Positions 30,216 through 38,159 of a stretch of DNA of 40,605 nt are shown here, piece by piece (the first letter of the stretch is position 1; each line of letters opens with the position of its first letter). The stretch is from positions 1 through 40,605 of the forward strand of contig JAJDUD010000055.1 of NCBI GenBank assembly GCA_022826825.1. Reading direction: 5' to 3'. The notes beneath the pieces are model-generated. The model had not been told where the DNA came from. It made no database searches and was given only the letters and a program-made list of their open reading frames with translations. This stretch comes from Acidobacteriota bacterium (GTDB lineage Bacteria; Acidobacteriota; Vicinamibacteria; Marinacidobacterales; Marinacidobacteraceae). The translations under genes were made by a program, and so were the position numbers.

Positions 30216-30731
30216 GTGGCGGTCTCCGCGCTGGAGTTCTGAGGGCGGCACCCTCCGCAGGGCGCTTGGGAGCAGGAGCGCCGGTGTTCACACCGGCATC
30301 GCGGCCCGTAGGGTCGCGAAACTCCCGGCGCCGTTGCGCCCCGTCGCGGGGACCCGAAACGAAGACGGCGAAACAGAGGTAGCGCGCGCAGTTGTCGCCG
30401 CGCCATTCCCTTTGGGCGAGAGTGCCATGCGGCGCAATGAAGCCCAGGAGTTTCGCCCGCTGCGCGGGCGATGCCGGTCTGAAGACCGGCGCTCCTGCTC
30501 CTAAGCCGTTGCGTCAAGGTGGCGCGTACGGCTGGGAACGCCGACCTCCGGTCGGCACGCGCGGCGCTCCGCGCCGCGCACGGCACAACGCCGACCTGCG
30601 GGATGGCTCTCCCTCGGTGCAGCGCAACACTCCGCACGTACCCGGATCCGCGTCGCCCACGGCGGATAGCGGTACGTCGTCCGCGGGCCTCCGGCCCGCT
30701 GTGCCGACCAGAGGTCGGCGTTCCAAGCCGT
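30216..30731. repeat. Large direct repeat, right copy
   Basis: Starts with the duplicated last codons of the propeller gene (GTGGCGGTCTCCGCGCTGGA, then GTTCTGA) and repeats 29520-30037. REPs lie at 30280-30297, 30473-30490, 30540-30556 and 30703-30719. No gene is seen between here and the multicopper oxidase stop at 30817. Confidence 0.85.
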
Positions 30732-30816
30732 GTGCGTCGCCTCCGCTCTTCAACTCCTCGCCGAGGCGGGAGTCAACTTTTCCGGGTGGGGTAACGACGT
30801 GTCCTTGCTGTCGGAC

Positions 30817-33033
30817 CTACGGGTCCACCTCGAAGACGAAGCGCATGCCGGCTTCGAGGTGCTCGGCGATGTGGCAGTGGGCCATCCACTTGCCGGGGTT
30901 CGTGATCTCGAGCAGGAGGTCCACGGTCTCCCCCGCGGGGATGAGCACCGTGTCCTTGAACACCTGGTTCGTCACCGGGGCGCCGTTCCGGCGCAGCACC
31001 AGGAACCGCTGGCCGTGGATGTGGAAGGGGTGCTGCATCGCGTGGAGGGCGGCCGCGTCGTTCTCGATGCGGATGGTGACCACGTCCCCGACCTGAAAGC
31101 GCCAGGCGATGTCCATGTCCTCGCGGCCCGTCGCCGGTTCGCGCACGATCCAGCGGACCTCCTCCGGGGTGGCCACCGAGTTCATCATCGGCATGGTGTC
31201 CGCCCACTCGACCGCCGGGAAGAAGACCCGGTCGGCGCGCATGCGCTGCATGATCGCGGGGTCGAGGCCGGCCACGTCCATGGTGAGCAGGAGTTCGTAG
31301 TCCGGCTCCCGGTCGAAGTGGCTCCGGAAGCGGGCCACGTCCTCCACCACCGGCGCGTTCTCCCGCAGTTCGCCGTAACCCGGCGCACCCGCGGGGTCGG
31401 CGTTCCGGTCGGCCACCGTCACCGTTCCCAGCCGGGTGATCCGGGAGAAGTAACCCCCGAAGGTGTGCTCGAGCGGACGCACCCGGTTCTCGAGGGCGTG
31501 CTCGCCGGGGGTCTCGTAGCGGACCTCCACGATGTAGCGCTCGGCGGGGGCCAGCGCCACCGAATCCACCCAGGTCTCGCGCTCGAACTTCGAGAGGTCC
31601 GACCCGACGACCTTGACGCGGTGCGTGCCGGGCTCGCCGAACGAGAGGTTGAAGGTGCGGGTGTTCGAGACGTTGGTGAGGAAGAAGCGGACGACCTCGC
31701 CCTTGTCGACGCTCAGCTCGTACTCCGGCTCCCCGTTCACGAGCATCAGGTTGCCGAAGCGCCCCATGAGCGAATGGGTGGCGCGCTCGGTCCCCCAGGG
31801 GAAGAGCCCCCCGTCGTCGGCGACCAGGAGGTCGTCGAGCATGAGGATCTCCTCCCGGTGGACCGGCGCGTACCACGCGTCGGCCGGCGCCTCGACCAGC
31901 ATGTTCCCGTAGAGCCCGAGGTCCTGCTGGACCTCCTCGCGGTGGTGGGGGTGGTCCCAGTAGAGGCCGGCGTCCCGGAAGAAGATCCGGTACTCGAAGC
32001 GCCCCCCGGGAGGGATCGGGTCCTGGGTGAGGTGGGGCACCCCGTCGAAGGCGTTGTCGAGGCGCACCCCGTGCCAGTGGACCGCGGTCGGCCACGACGT
32101 CCGGTTCTCGAAGTTGACGAAGATCGTGGAGTCCTGGTCCACGTGGATCAGGGGCCCGGGGTACTGCTCGTTGAACCCGTACATGACGTACTCGCGGCCG
32201 TGGATGGTGTGGCGGACCCGGTCGGCGACCAGGTCGAGCGTCTGTCCGTCCTGAAGCCGCACGACCTGCGAGGGAACCGCGTCCGGGAGCGTCTCGTCCG
32301 CCGCCGCCCGCGGCAGGAACGGCAGCGGCTCCGGCCGCAGGTGCCCGAGCCCCGGGACCATCGGCGTCTCCGGGAGCATGGGAGGGTGCGACCAGGCCGG
32401 CGCGTCGGACGCCGGTCCGTGCCCCATCGCCGCGTGGTCCATCGCGCCGTGGTCCATGGGCAGGGCGGCGCTCTCGCCGGTGCCGGTCACCGGGACCATG
32501 AGGTGGTTGTCGGGCAGGATCCGGGTGGAGGGCGAGGCCCCGCGGAGGGCGAGCCGTCCCGTACGGGTTGCGACCGCCGCCGAGGGCTCGGCGCTGATCA
32601 GGATCACGAACTTGTCGAAGGCGACCGGCCCGAGGCCGGGGTAGCTCCCGTTGCCCACCTCTCCCAGCCGCACCAGCGGGTCCATGACGGGGGTCGTCGC
32701 CCAGGCGACGTAGGTCCCGAAGTCGCCGAGCGAGCCGGGCTCGGGGAGCCCCTCGATCTCGAGGTCGAGGCGGTAGCGCTGGCTGCCGTCGCGGGTCACC
32801 GAGACGCCGAACGGACTCGGGTCCCAGCGCAGGAAGGCGGTGCCGCCGGCGGGCGCGAGGTCCGGCGTCGGATAGAGGGCGACGCGGTTGAGGCCGGGGG
32901 CGCCCCAGTCGGACCGGTCGGGGGTGGGATCTTCCTGGCCGACGGCGGGAAGTGGAGCCGCCCAGAGGGCTCCCGCCGCTAGCAGGGCGACGATCGCCCG
33001 GCAGCTTTCGGCGCGCCCTGTCAACCCTTTCAC
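30817..33033 (-). CDS. Multicopper oxidase
   Basis: A 738-residue exported enzyme that couples substrate oxidation to reduction of O2 to water. A signal peptide covers about residues 1-32. All four copper-ligand motifs are present in the C-terminal two thirds: HWHG, YWDHPHH, HPFHIHG and HCHIAEHLEAGM. The first 250 residues are an extra domain with a Met/His-rich patch (MDHGAMDHAAMGHG), as seen in copper-resistance oxidases that handle Cu(I). The length is greater than a typical CopA or laccase (500-620) because of this domain. Start is GTG 33033. It is divergent from the cupin gene with 62 bp between them, which may share control. Copper detoxification is likely, phenol or metal oxidation possible. 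Confidence 0.85.
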   Translation of the reverse strand: MKGLTGRAESCRAIVALLAAGALWAAPLPAVGQEDPTPDRSDWGAPGLNRVALYPTPDLAPAGGTAFLRWDPSPFGVSVTRDGSQRYRLDLEIEGLPEPGSLGDFGTYVAWATTPVMDPLVRLGEVGNGSYPGLGPVAFDKFVILISAEPSAAVATRTGRLALRGASPSTRILPDNHLMVPVTGTGESAALPMDHGAMDHAAMGHGPASDAPAWSHPPMLPETPMVPGLGHLRPEPLPFLPRAAADETLPDAVPSQVVRLQDGQTLDLVADRVRHTIHGREYVMYGFNEQYPGPLIHVDQDSTIFVNFENRTSWPTAVHWHGVRLDNAFDGVPHLTQDPIPPGGRFEYRIFFRDAGLYWDHPHHREEVQQDLGLYGNMLVEAPADAWYAPVHREEILMLDDLLVADDGGLFPWGTERATHSLMGRFGNLMLVNGEPEYELSVDKGEVVRFFLTNVSNTRTFNLSFGEPGTHRVKVVGSDLSKFERETWVDSVALAPAERYIVEVRYETPGEHALENRVRPLEHTFGGYFSRITRLGTVTVADRNADPAGAPGYGELRENAPVVEDVARFRSHFDREPDYELLLTMDVAGLDPAIMQRMRADRVFFPAVEWADTMPMMNSVATPEEVRWIVREPATGREDMDIAWRFQVGDVVTIRIENDAAALHAMQHPFHIHGQRFLVLRRNGAPVTNQVFKDTVLIPAGETVDLLLEITNPGKWMAHCHIAEHLEAGMRFVFEVDP

Positions 33034-33095
33034 TCCAGCCGTTCCGCGACGAATCCCGGCTCGAATGGTAGCGGCGACCCTGCTAATTTGCGGCG

Positions 33096-33707
33096 ATGCG
33101 CAGCCTGCGAATCCTCTCCCTGGCCCTTGGGATTGCCGCGATGGCCGGCCTCGCCGCCGGCGAGGACGGGACCCTCGTGCTCGACAACGCCTACGCCGCC
33201 GTCCACCGGAACGCCGCGCCGTGTGCGGACGCGGGTCCCGGTTGCGGGGACCGGGTGGTGGTCGCGTTCGGGGATGTCAAGGTCACCGCTGGCGGTTCGG
33301 CGGTCGAACTCGGGTACGCCGAGGTGTTCGTGGCGGCGGCGGGGACCGCCTACGAGATCCGCGGCGACTTCGCCGAGGTGAACCTGAAGCCCGATCCCCC
33401 TTCGGTGGAAGGCCCGGCGGTCTCGATCCCGGCCGGCAAGAACGAGCGGCTCCACGACGCCGAGGACTACTTCGTCTTCGAGGAGCGGCTCGAACCCGGG
33501 GACACCCGCCCGCGGCATTCGCACGCCCAGCGGGTGGTGCTCGTGATGGGCGCCACCGAACTGCAACAGTGGCCCGACGGCGCGGACGAGGTCTTCAAGA
33601 CCCAGATCCCCGGCACCATCAAGTTCAACCCGCCGGTGGTGCACATCGTCAAGAACATCGGGGACGCGCCGCTCCGGAACATCGTCATCGAGTTGATCCC
33701 GCGCTGA
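33096..33707 (+). CDS. Secreted cupin-domain protein
   Basis: A 203-residue exported protein with a signal peptide at about 1-21 (ILSLALGIAAMAGLAAG). The core is a single cupin beta-barrel: YFVFEERLEPGDTRPRHSHA and QRVVLVMG form motif 1 with two His, and the second part ends KFNPPVVHIVKNIGDAPLRN and IVIEL with the motif 2 His. Such proteins bind one metal ion. It lies 7 bp before the first TonB-dependent receptor gene and back to back with the multicopper oxidase, so a metal-linked function in the periplasm is likely. The substrate is unknown. Confidence 0.75.
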   Translation: MRSLRILSLALGIAAMAGLAAGEDGTLVLDNAYAAVHRNAAPCADAGPGCGDRVVVAFGDVKVTAGGSAVELGYAEVFVAAAGTAYEIRGDFAEVNLKPDPPSVEGPAVSIPAGKNERLHDAEDYFVFEERLEPGDTRPRHSHAQRVVLVMGATELQQWPDGADEVFKTQIPGTIKFNPPVVHIVKNIGDAPLRNIVIELIPR

Positions 33708-33714
33708 CCGAGCC

Positions 33715-36006
33715 GTGTCGGCCCTGCGCACCGCCGGCCTGGTCGTCGCCGCCGTCCTGACGACGACCGCCGCGGCCGCCCAGTCGAGGATCTCCGGTCA
33801 GGTCATCGTCGCCGCCACCGGGGCCCCGGCGCGGGGCGCCGAGGTGACGCTCCGCGAAACGGGGACCGTGACGGTTGCGGGCTCTGACGGGAACTTTGCG
33901 TTCGAAGGGGTGGATGCCGGCGCCCGGATCACGATCCACGCGGAGTTCGGGTTCCTGTGGGGAGAGGCCGGCTTCACGCTGGAAACCGATCCCGGCCCCG
34001 AGTTCGTCCTGCCCGAGCCGATCCGCATCGCGTTTCGCGGCGCCACGCACGAGCACGTCACGGTGACCGCGGCTTCCGGGGAAACGTCGGGACTCGCCAG
34101 GTTCGGGTCGGTGTCCTCGATCGAGGGCCTCGAACTCCTCGAAGGGGTTCCGAGTCTCGCCGAACTGCTCGAAGGCGCGCCCGGCGTCGCGATCCGCAGT
34201 CTCGGTCCCGGAGCGGCCCGGCCCATCATCCGCGGGTTCGACGGGGACCGGGTGCTGATCGCGGAAGACGGGGTCCGCACCGGGGACATCGGCAGCGGGG
34301 CCGCCGAACAGGGGACCTTTGCGGACCCCGCCCAGACCGAGCGGATCGAGGTCGTGCGGGGGCCGGCGGCCCTGCTCTACGGGACGAACGCCGTCGGGGG
34401 AGTCGTGAACCTCGTCTCCCGCGGTTCCCAACTGGCGCATTCCGCGGCATCCGGATTCCGGGGCCACGCGAGTCTCGGCGCCGGGAGCGCCGACGACGGA
34501 CGCTACGCGGGGGCCCGGATGCAGGCCGGCGGCGGCGGCTGGTTCGCCTGGGGCGGCGGCAACACCCGGAGGACCGGCGACTACCGGTCGCCTCTCGGCG
34601 ACGTGGACGGCTCCTGGACCGCCATGGACCAGGGCGAGGCCGGTTTCGGCGTCCGCGGCGACCGCTCGTACCTCTCGGCGGGCGTGCGCGTCGACGACGC
34701 CCGCTACGGGGTCCCGCTCGCGGGAATGCTCCACGGGGCGGAAGGGGACGGGGACGAGGAAACGGTGGAGGTCGCCATGGAGCGGCGCCAGGTGCGCACC
34801 GATTTCGGGTTCCGGGGCCTGGGAGCCATCTTCGATTCGGCGGCCTTCACAGTCCGTTACAGCGAGTTCGGCCAGGACGAGATCGAAACGGAGGGAGACG
34901 GGCCTCCCGAGCTGGAGACGCACCACGACAACCGGTCGCTGGTCTTCCGCGGCGAGCTGGAGACGTCGCTCGGCCGGGTCCAGGGCCGGGTCGGCGGGTG
35001 GGCGAACCTCCGGGACTTCGGTTCCGGGGGCCCGGAGGCGCTCGCTCCGGATACCCGCCACACGGCGCTGGCCGCGTTCGCACTGGGCGAAGTCCAGGCC
35101 TCGGACCGGGTCACCCTGCTGCTCGGGACCCGGCTCGCGAACAATGCCTACGACGCCGGCGCCCGTCCGGAACCGGGTGAGGAGGATGACGGGGAGGAAG
35201 AAGAGGGCGAGCTCGCAGGCGACGCGTTCGAACCGCCCGCGGTGGTGGACCGGGCGTTCCTGGGGGCCTCGACCAGCGCCGGACTGACGTTCGATCTGGA
35301 TGCCGAAAACTCCCTGGTCGGGACGGCGACGATCTCGACCCGCGCCCCGGCCCTCGAAGAGCTCTACAACTTCGGCCTCGACGCCGGCATCCAGGCCTTC
35401 GAGATCGGGAACCCGCTGCTGGAGGCGGAGCGGTCCCGCGGTTTCGACCTGAGCTTCCGGCGCGACTCCGACGCCTTCGCCGGCAGCGCCGGGGTCTTCT
35501 GGTACGACATCTCCGGCTTCACCTACGGGGCCACCGCCGGGGGCCGGGGCGGGGTCACCGTGATCTCGGCCGAACAGGCCGACTCCCGCCACCTGGGCTT
35601 CGAGGCGGACGGCCGGCTCCGGGTCGGCAGCGCCGACCTGACGGCGAGCGCCTCCTGGGTGGACGCGAAGTTCCCCGAACTCGGGCAGCACGCGCCCCGG
35701 ATCCCGCCGCTGAACGGGCAGATCAGGCTGGACGTCCCGGTCCGGGGTCTGCGGATCGCGCCCCGGCTGCGCTGGGCGGCCCGCATGGACCGGCTCTACG
35801 CCGGGGAGACGCCCACGGACGGGTACGCGGTGGTCGATCTGACGGTCTCCTGGCTGCTGCTGACCGGGAGTGCGACCCACCACGTTTCCCTGGTCGGGCA
35901 CAACCTGACGGATGCGGTGTATCGCCACCATACGTCGGTGATCAAGGACGTGGCGCCCCAGATCGGACGGGGGGTGCGGCTCAGCTATTCCGTCCGGTTC
36001 TTCTAG
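33715..36006 (+). CDS. TonB-dependent outer-membrane receptor (ZnuD-like)
   Basis: A 763-residue receptor. From GTG 33715: signal peptide (about 1-23), a carboxypeptidase-like beta domain (about 24-100, ISGQVIVAATGAPARGAEVT), the plug (about 115-230, LAELLEGAPGVAIRSLGPGA, RPIIRGFDGDRVLI, ERIEVVRGPAALLYGTNAVG), and a 22-stranded barrel ending in a C-terminal Phe (YSVRFF). The plug is of the ZnuD/heavy-metal type rather than siderophore or B12. An acidic extracellular stretch (EEDDGEEEEGELAGD) lies near residue 485. It sits just behind the cupin gene and is a paralogue of the receptor at 38160-40469. Import of zinc, copper or a metal complex driven by TonB is inferred. Confidence 0.85.
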   Translation: MSALRTAGLVVAAVLTTTAAAAQSRISGQVIVAATGAPARGAEVTLRETGTVTVAGSDGNFAFEGVDAGARITIHAEFGFLWGEAGFTLETDPGPEFVLPEPIRIAFRGATHEHVTVTAASGETSGLARFGSVSSIEGLELLEGVPSLAELLEGAPGVAIRSLGPGAARPIIRGFDGDRVLIAEDGVRTGDIGSGAAEQGTFADPAQTERIEVVRGPAALLYGTNAVGGVVNLVSRGSQLAHSAASGFRGHASLGAGSADDGRYAGARMQAGGGGWFAWGGGNTRRTGDYRSPLGDVDGSWTAMDQGEAGFGVRGDRSYLSAGVRVDDARYGVPLAGMLHGAEGDGDEETVEVAMERRQVRTDFGFRGLGAIFDSAAFTVRYSEFGQDEIETEGDGPPELETHHDNRSLVFRGELETSLGRVQGRVGGWANLRDFGSGGPEALAPDTRHTALAAFALGEVQASDRVTLLLGTRLANNAYDAGARPEPGEEDDGEEEEGELAGDAFEPPAVVDRAFLGASTSAGLTFDLDAENSLVGTATISTRAPALEELYNFGLDAGIQAFEIGNPLLEAERSRGFDLSFRRDSDAFAGSAGVFWYDISGFTYGATAGGRGGVTVISAEQADSRHLGFEADGRLRVGSADLTASASWVDAKFPELGQHAPRIPPLNGQIRLDVPVRGLRIAPRLRWAARMDRLYAGETPTDGYAVVDLTVSWLLLTGSATHHVSLVGHNLTDAVYRHHTSVIKDVAPQIGRGVRLSYSVRFF

Positions 36007-36093
36007 CCCGAGCGAAGCCGGGGCCCTTCGCGGCCCTCCGGGCCGCGGCGCCGGTCCGTCGCTGTGAAAATGCCGTCCTGCGGGTTGGCTGAC

Positions 36094-36365
36094 TACCGTG
36101 ATGGCGCCGCCGGCTGGGACCGCCGACCTCCGGTCGGCACCCGCGGTGCCCCGCACCGCGCACGTCATGACGCTCCTCGCCCAACATGGCGCGTACGGCT
36201 TGGAACGCCGACCTCCGGTCGGCACCCGCGGTGCTCCGCACCGCGCACGTCGTAACGCTCCTCGCCCAACATGGCGCGTACGGCCTGGAACGCCGACCTC
36301 CGGTCGGCACCCGCGGTGCTCCGCACCGCGCACGTCGTGACGCCGACCTGCGGGATGGTTCTCTC
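36094..36365. repeat. 85-bp tandem repeat, three copies, each with a REP
   Basis: REP cores GCCGACCTCCGGTCGGC recur exactly 85 bp apart (stem G at 36125, 36210, 36295), joined by CACCCGCGGTGCTCCGCACC and CTCCTCGCCCAACATGGCGC-type sequence. The last two units are nearly identical, the first is more diverged. The rest of the gap 36007-36651 holds one more REP and no gene. Confidence 0.9.
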
Positions 36366-36458
36366 CTTCGGAGCCGACCGGAACAGAAGGGACGTGCCGG
36401 TCCCGGCGTCCCGTGGGGGGAAACAACGACACGTCGCCTGCGGCCCTTCGGGCCGCGT

Positions 36459-36475
36459 GCCGGCCGGAGGCCGGC
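36459..36475. repeat. REP-like palindrome
   Basis: GCCGGCCGGAGGCCGGC followed by the standard GTTCCAAGCCG tail. Together with the 85-bp repeats it fills the space between the receptor and the FKBP gene. Confidence 0.85.
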
Positions 36476-36651
36476 GTTCCAAGCCGTTTCCGCCCTTTTC
36501 TCCCCGCGGCCCTGCGCGCCGCAGTCCGGCCGTTCCTCAGGGTTCCGAAGCGTGCCCGGACGTTCCGTTATGGCCGCCCCTGCCAGGATGTACTGCGAGA
36601 GGTGATGTCGGCTGTCGGGAATCGCCGGCGATGGTGAGCACCGCAGATCCG

Positions 36652-37464
36652 TCAGTTGATGGCGAGCACGTTGACGTAGAAGAGCAGCGTCGAGTAGGGC
36701 GGAATGTTCGGCCGGCTCGCGGCGCCATAGGCGAGGTCATGGGGGATCACAATGCGCCGGACGCCACCGACACGCATTCCCACGATTCCCAGGTCCCAGC
36801 CCGCCACCATCTCACCGGCTCCGAGCGTAAAGGAGAAGGGGTCTTCCGCGTTTGCCCCATCGAAGGTCTCGCCCTCGTTGTCTCGGTTCAGCAGGTCGAA
36901 GACCCAACCCTGGTAGGCCACCAGGAGCGAGTCTCCGTAAACGACTTCCTCGCCCTCCCCTACCCAGAGATCGATGGTTTCGAAAGGAACTTCCGCCCCG
37001 GCGACAAGTTCGACTTCGTAGATGAGAGTGGCGTTCCCCGGAACCTGATTCGTTCCCTGCGCACCGAACCCGAGACTCGGCGGGATCACGATCCGGCGAC
37101 GCCCTCCCACGCGCATGCCGACCATCCCCTGATCGATGCCGGGAATGACCTGTCCGATGCCAAGGCGGAACGAGAACGGCAGAGCAGCGGCCTCAGACGC
37201 GAATACCCGGCCCCGGTTCTGGGGGGCCGCCTGGTCGTAGAGCCAACCCGTGAAACCGGCCGCGAGCAGCCAGCCGTTCTCCACCGGAGGGCCCTGGCCC
37301 TCTTCAAGGTCGGTGACCTCGAAAGACACGTCGAGCGGCGCGTCGGGCAGTGACTGAAGCGTCGTCGGCCCGCCTCCGTGGGCACCGCAACCAGCGAGAG
37401 CGCCGGCCGCGAACAGGATCGCCGGCCAGGTCGGTTGCCGGGTCGATGGAACCGTCAGCTTCAC
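36652..37464 (-). CDS. Lipoprotein with two FKBP-type prolyl isomerase domains
   Basis: From GTG 37464 the product has 270 residues: signal peptide with lipobox LAGC (MKLTVPSTRQPTWPAILFAA then GALAGCG), so an outer- or inner-membrane lipoprotein. Two FKBP domains follow, about residues 40-155 and 160-270, each with the family end GMVGMRVGGRRRIVIPPSLG or GIVGMRVGGVRRIVIPHDLA. FKBP proteins speed cis-trans isomerisation of prolyl bonds and act as folding helpers, here in the periplasm. The frame is open to 37548 but the lipoprotein start makes GTG 37464 the best choice. Single-domain FKBP lipoproteins are common; a tandem pair is less so. It lies between the two receptors on the opposite strand. 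Confidence 0.85.
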   Translation of the reverse strand: MKLTVPSTRQPTWPAILFAAGALAGCGAHGGGPTTLQSLPDAPLDVSFEVTDLEEGQGPPVENGWLLAAGFTGWLYDQAAPQNRGRVFASEAAALPFSFRLGIGQVIPGIDQGMVGMRVGGRRRIVIPPSLGFGAQGTNQVPGNATLIYEVELVAGAEVPFETIDLWVGEGEEVVYGDSLLVAYQGWVFDLLNRDNEGETFDGANAEDPFSFTLGAGEMVAGWDLGIVGMRVGGVRRIVIPHDLAYGAASRPNIPPYSTLLFYVNVLAIN

Positions 37465-37793
37465 GTGAAGCTCGGCGTGCAAGAAGGACACCAGGGCGCC
37501 GGTCTCTCGCCCGGCCGTCCACAAACACGTTCTCTGCCCGACGAGCACCCGGAGGGAGATGGACCTGGCAGGACGGGAACGGCGCGTTCCGGCGAAGCGG
37601 ATGAGGACGGATCGGGAGGATGCGAGCGAACCGCGCCGGCGCCAGCGGCTCGCGAACGATCACGGAGGAGGGTGCGAATGAAGCCGCGAATCAAGGGGGC
37701 AGGTGGTTCGTTCGTACGGCGTTCCCCCTGAGGGCCGCAGTCGCTTCGTTCACCATGCGGGTGCTAGCATCGGGGGTTGCAGGTCACACCGCC
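37465..37793. other. Intergenic region, nothing recognised
   Basis: No REP core, RNA gene or convincing gene was seen. Open frames run through parts of it upstream of both flanking genes but lack coding features. The divergent promoters of the FKBP and small metal-motif genes should lie here. Confidence 0.5.
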
Positions 37794-38072
37794 ATGAGTC
37801 AGGTTCGGTTCCGCTCCAGATTGCTGGCGACGGCTGCCGCGTTCGCGCTGCTGCTCGCGGGCCCGATCGGGGTGCTCGCGCACGAGCATTCCGATCAGGC
37901 GGAGTCCCAGTGCCGGATCTGCAAGGCATCCGGGGTGGAAACGGCCGTCCTCAGCGACGGACCCGTGCTGCCGGTTCCACAGAGCAAGGCCGGACCGGAC
38001 ACGGGTGGGGTTTCGCTGGTTCCGGATCCGCCGGCCACGGCCTCCGGAACACCCCGCGGACCGCCCTCCTGA
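37794..38072 (+). CDS. Small secreted protein with HEH and CxxC metal motifs
   Basis: A 92-residue exported protein. MSQVRFRSRLLATAAAFALL then LAGPIGVLAHEH is a signal peptide followed by a mature part with HEH and CRIC, a possible metal site, and a Pro/Gly-rich tail. DUF2946-type proteins found beside metal-uptake receptors have a similar size and layout (hydrophobic N-terminus, short Cys/His cluster), but the match is weak. Start 37794 is chosen for the signal peptide; the frame is open to 37620. It precedes the second TonB receptor by 87 bp on the same strand and probably belongs with it. Confidence 0.6.
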   Translation: MSQVRFRSRLLATAAAFALLLAGPIGVLAHEHSDQAESQCRICKASGVETAVLSDGPVLPVPQSKAGPDTGGVSLVPDPPATASGTPRGPPS

Positions 38073-38159
38073 CGGTCGGCGCTCCCCGTTGGGAACCGTT
38101 CGGCCCCGTCGGCGGGCTCTGAACGTCCGGTTCCTCCAGAGACCACAGGAGGTCCCACC

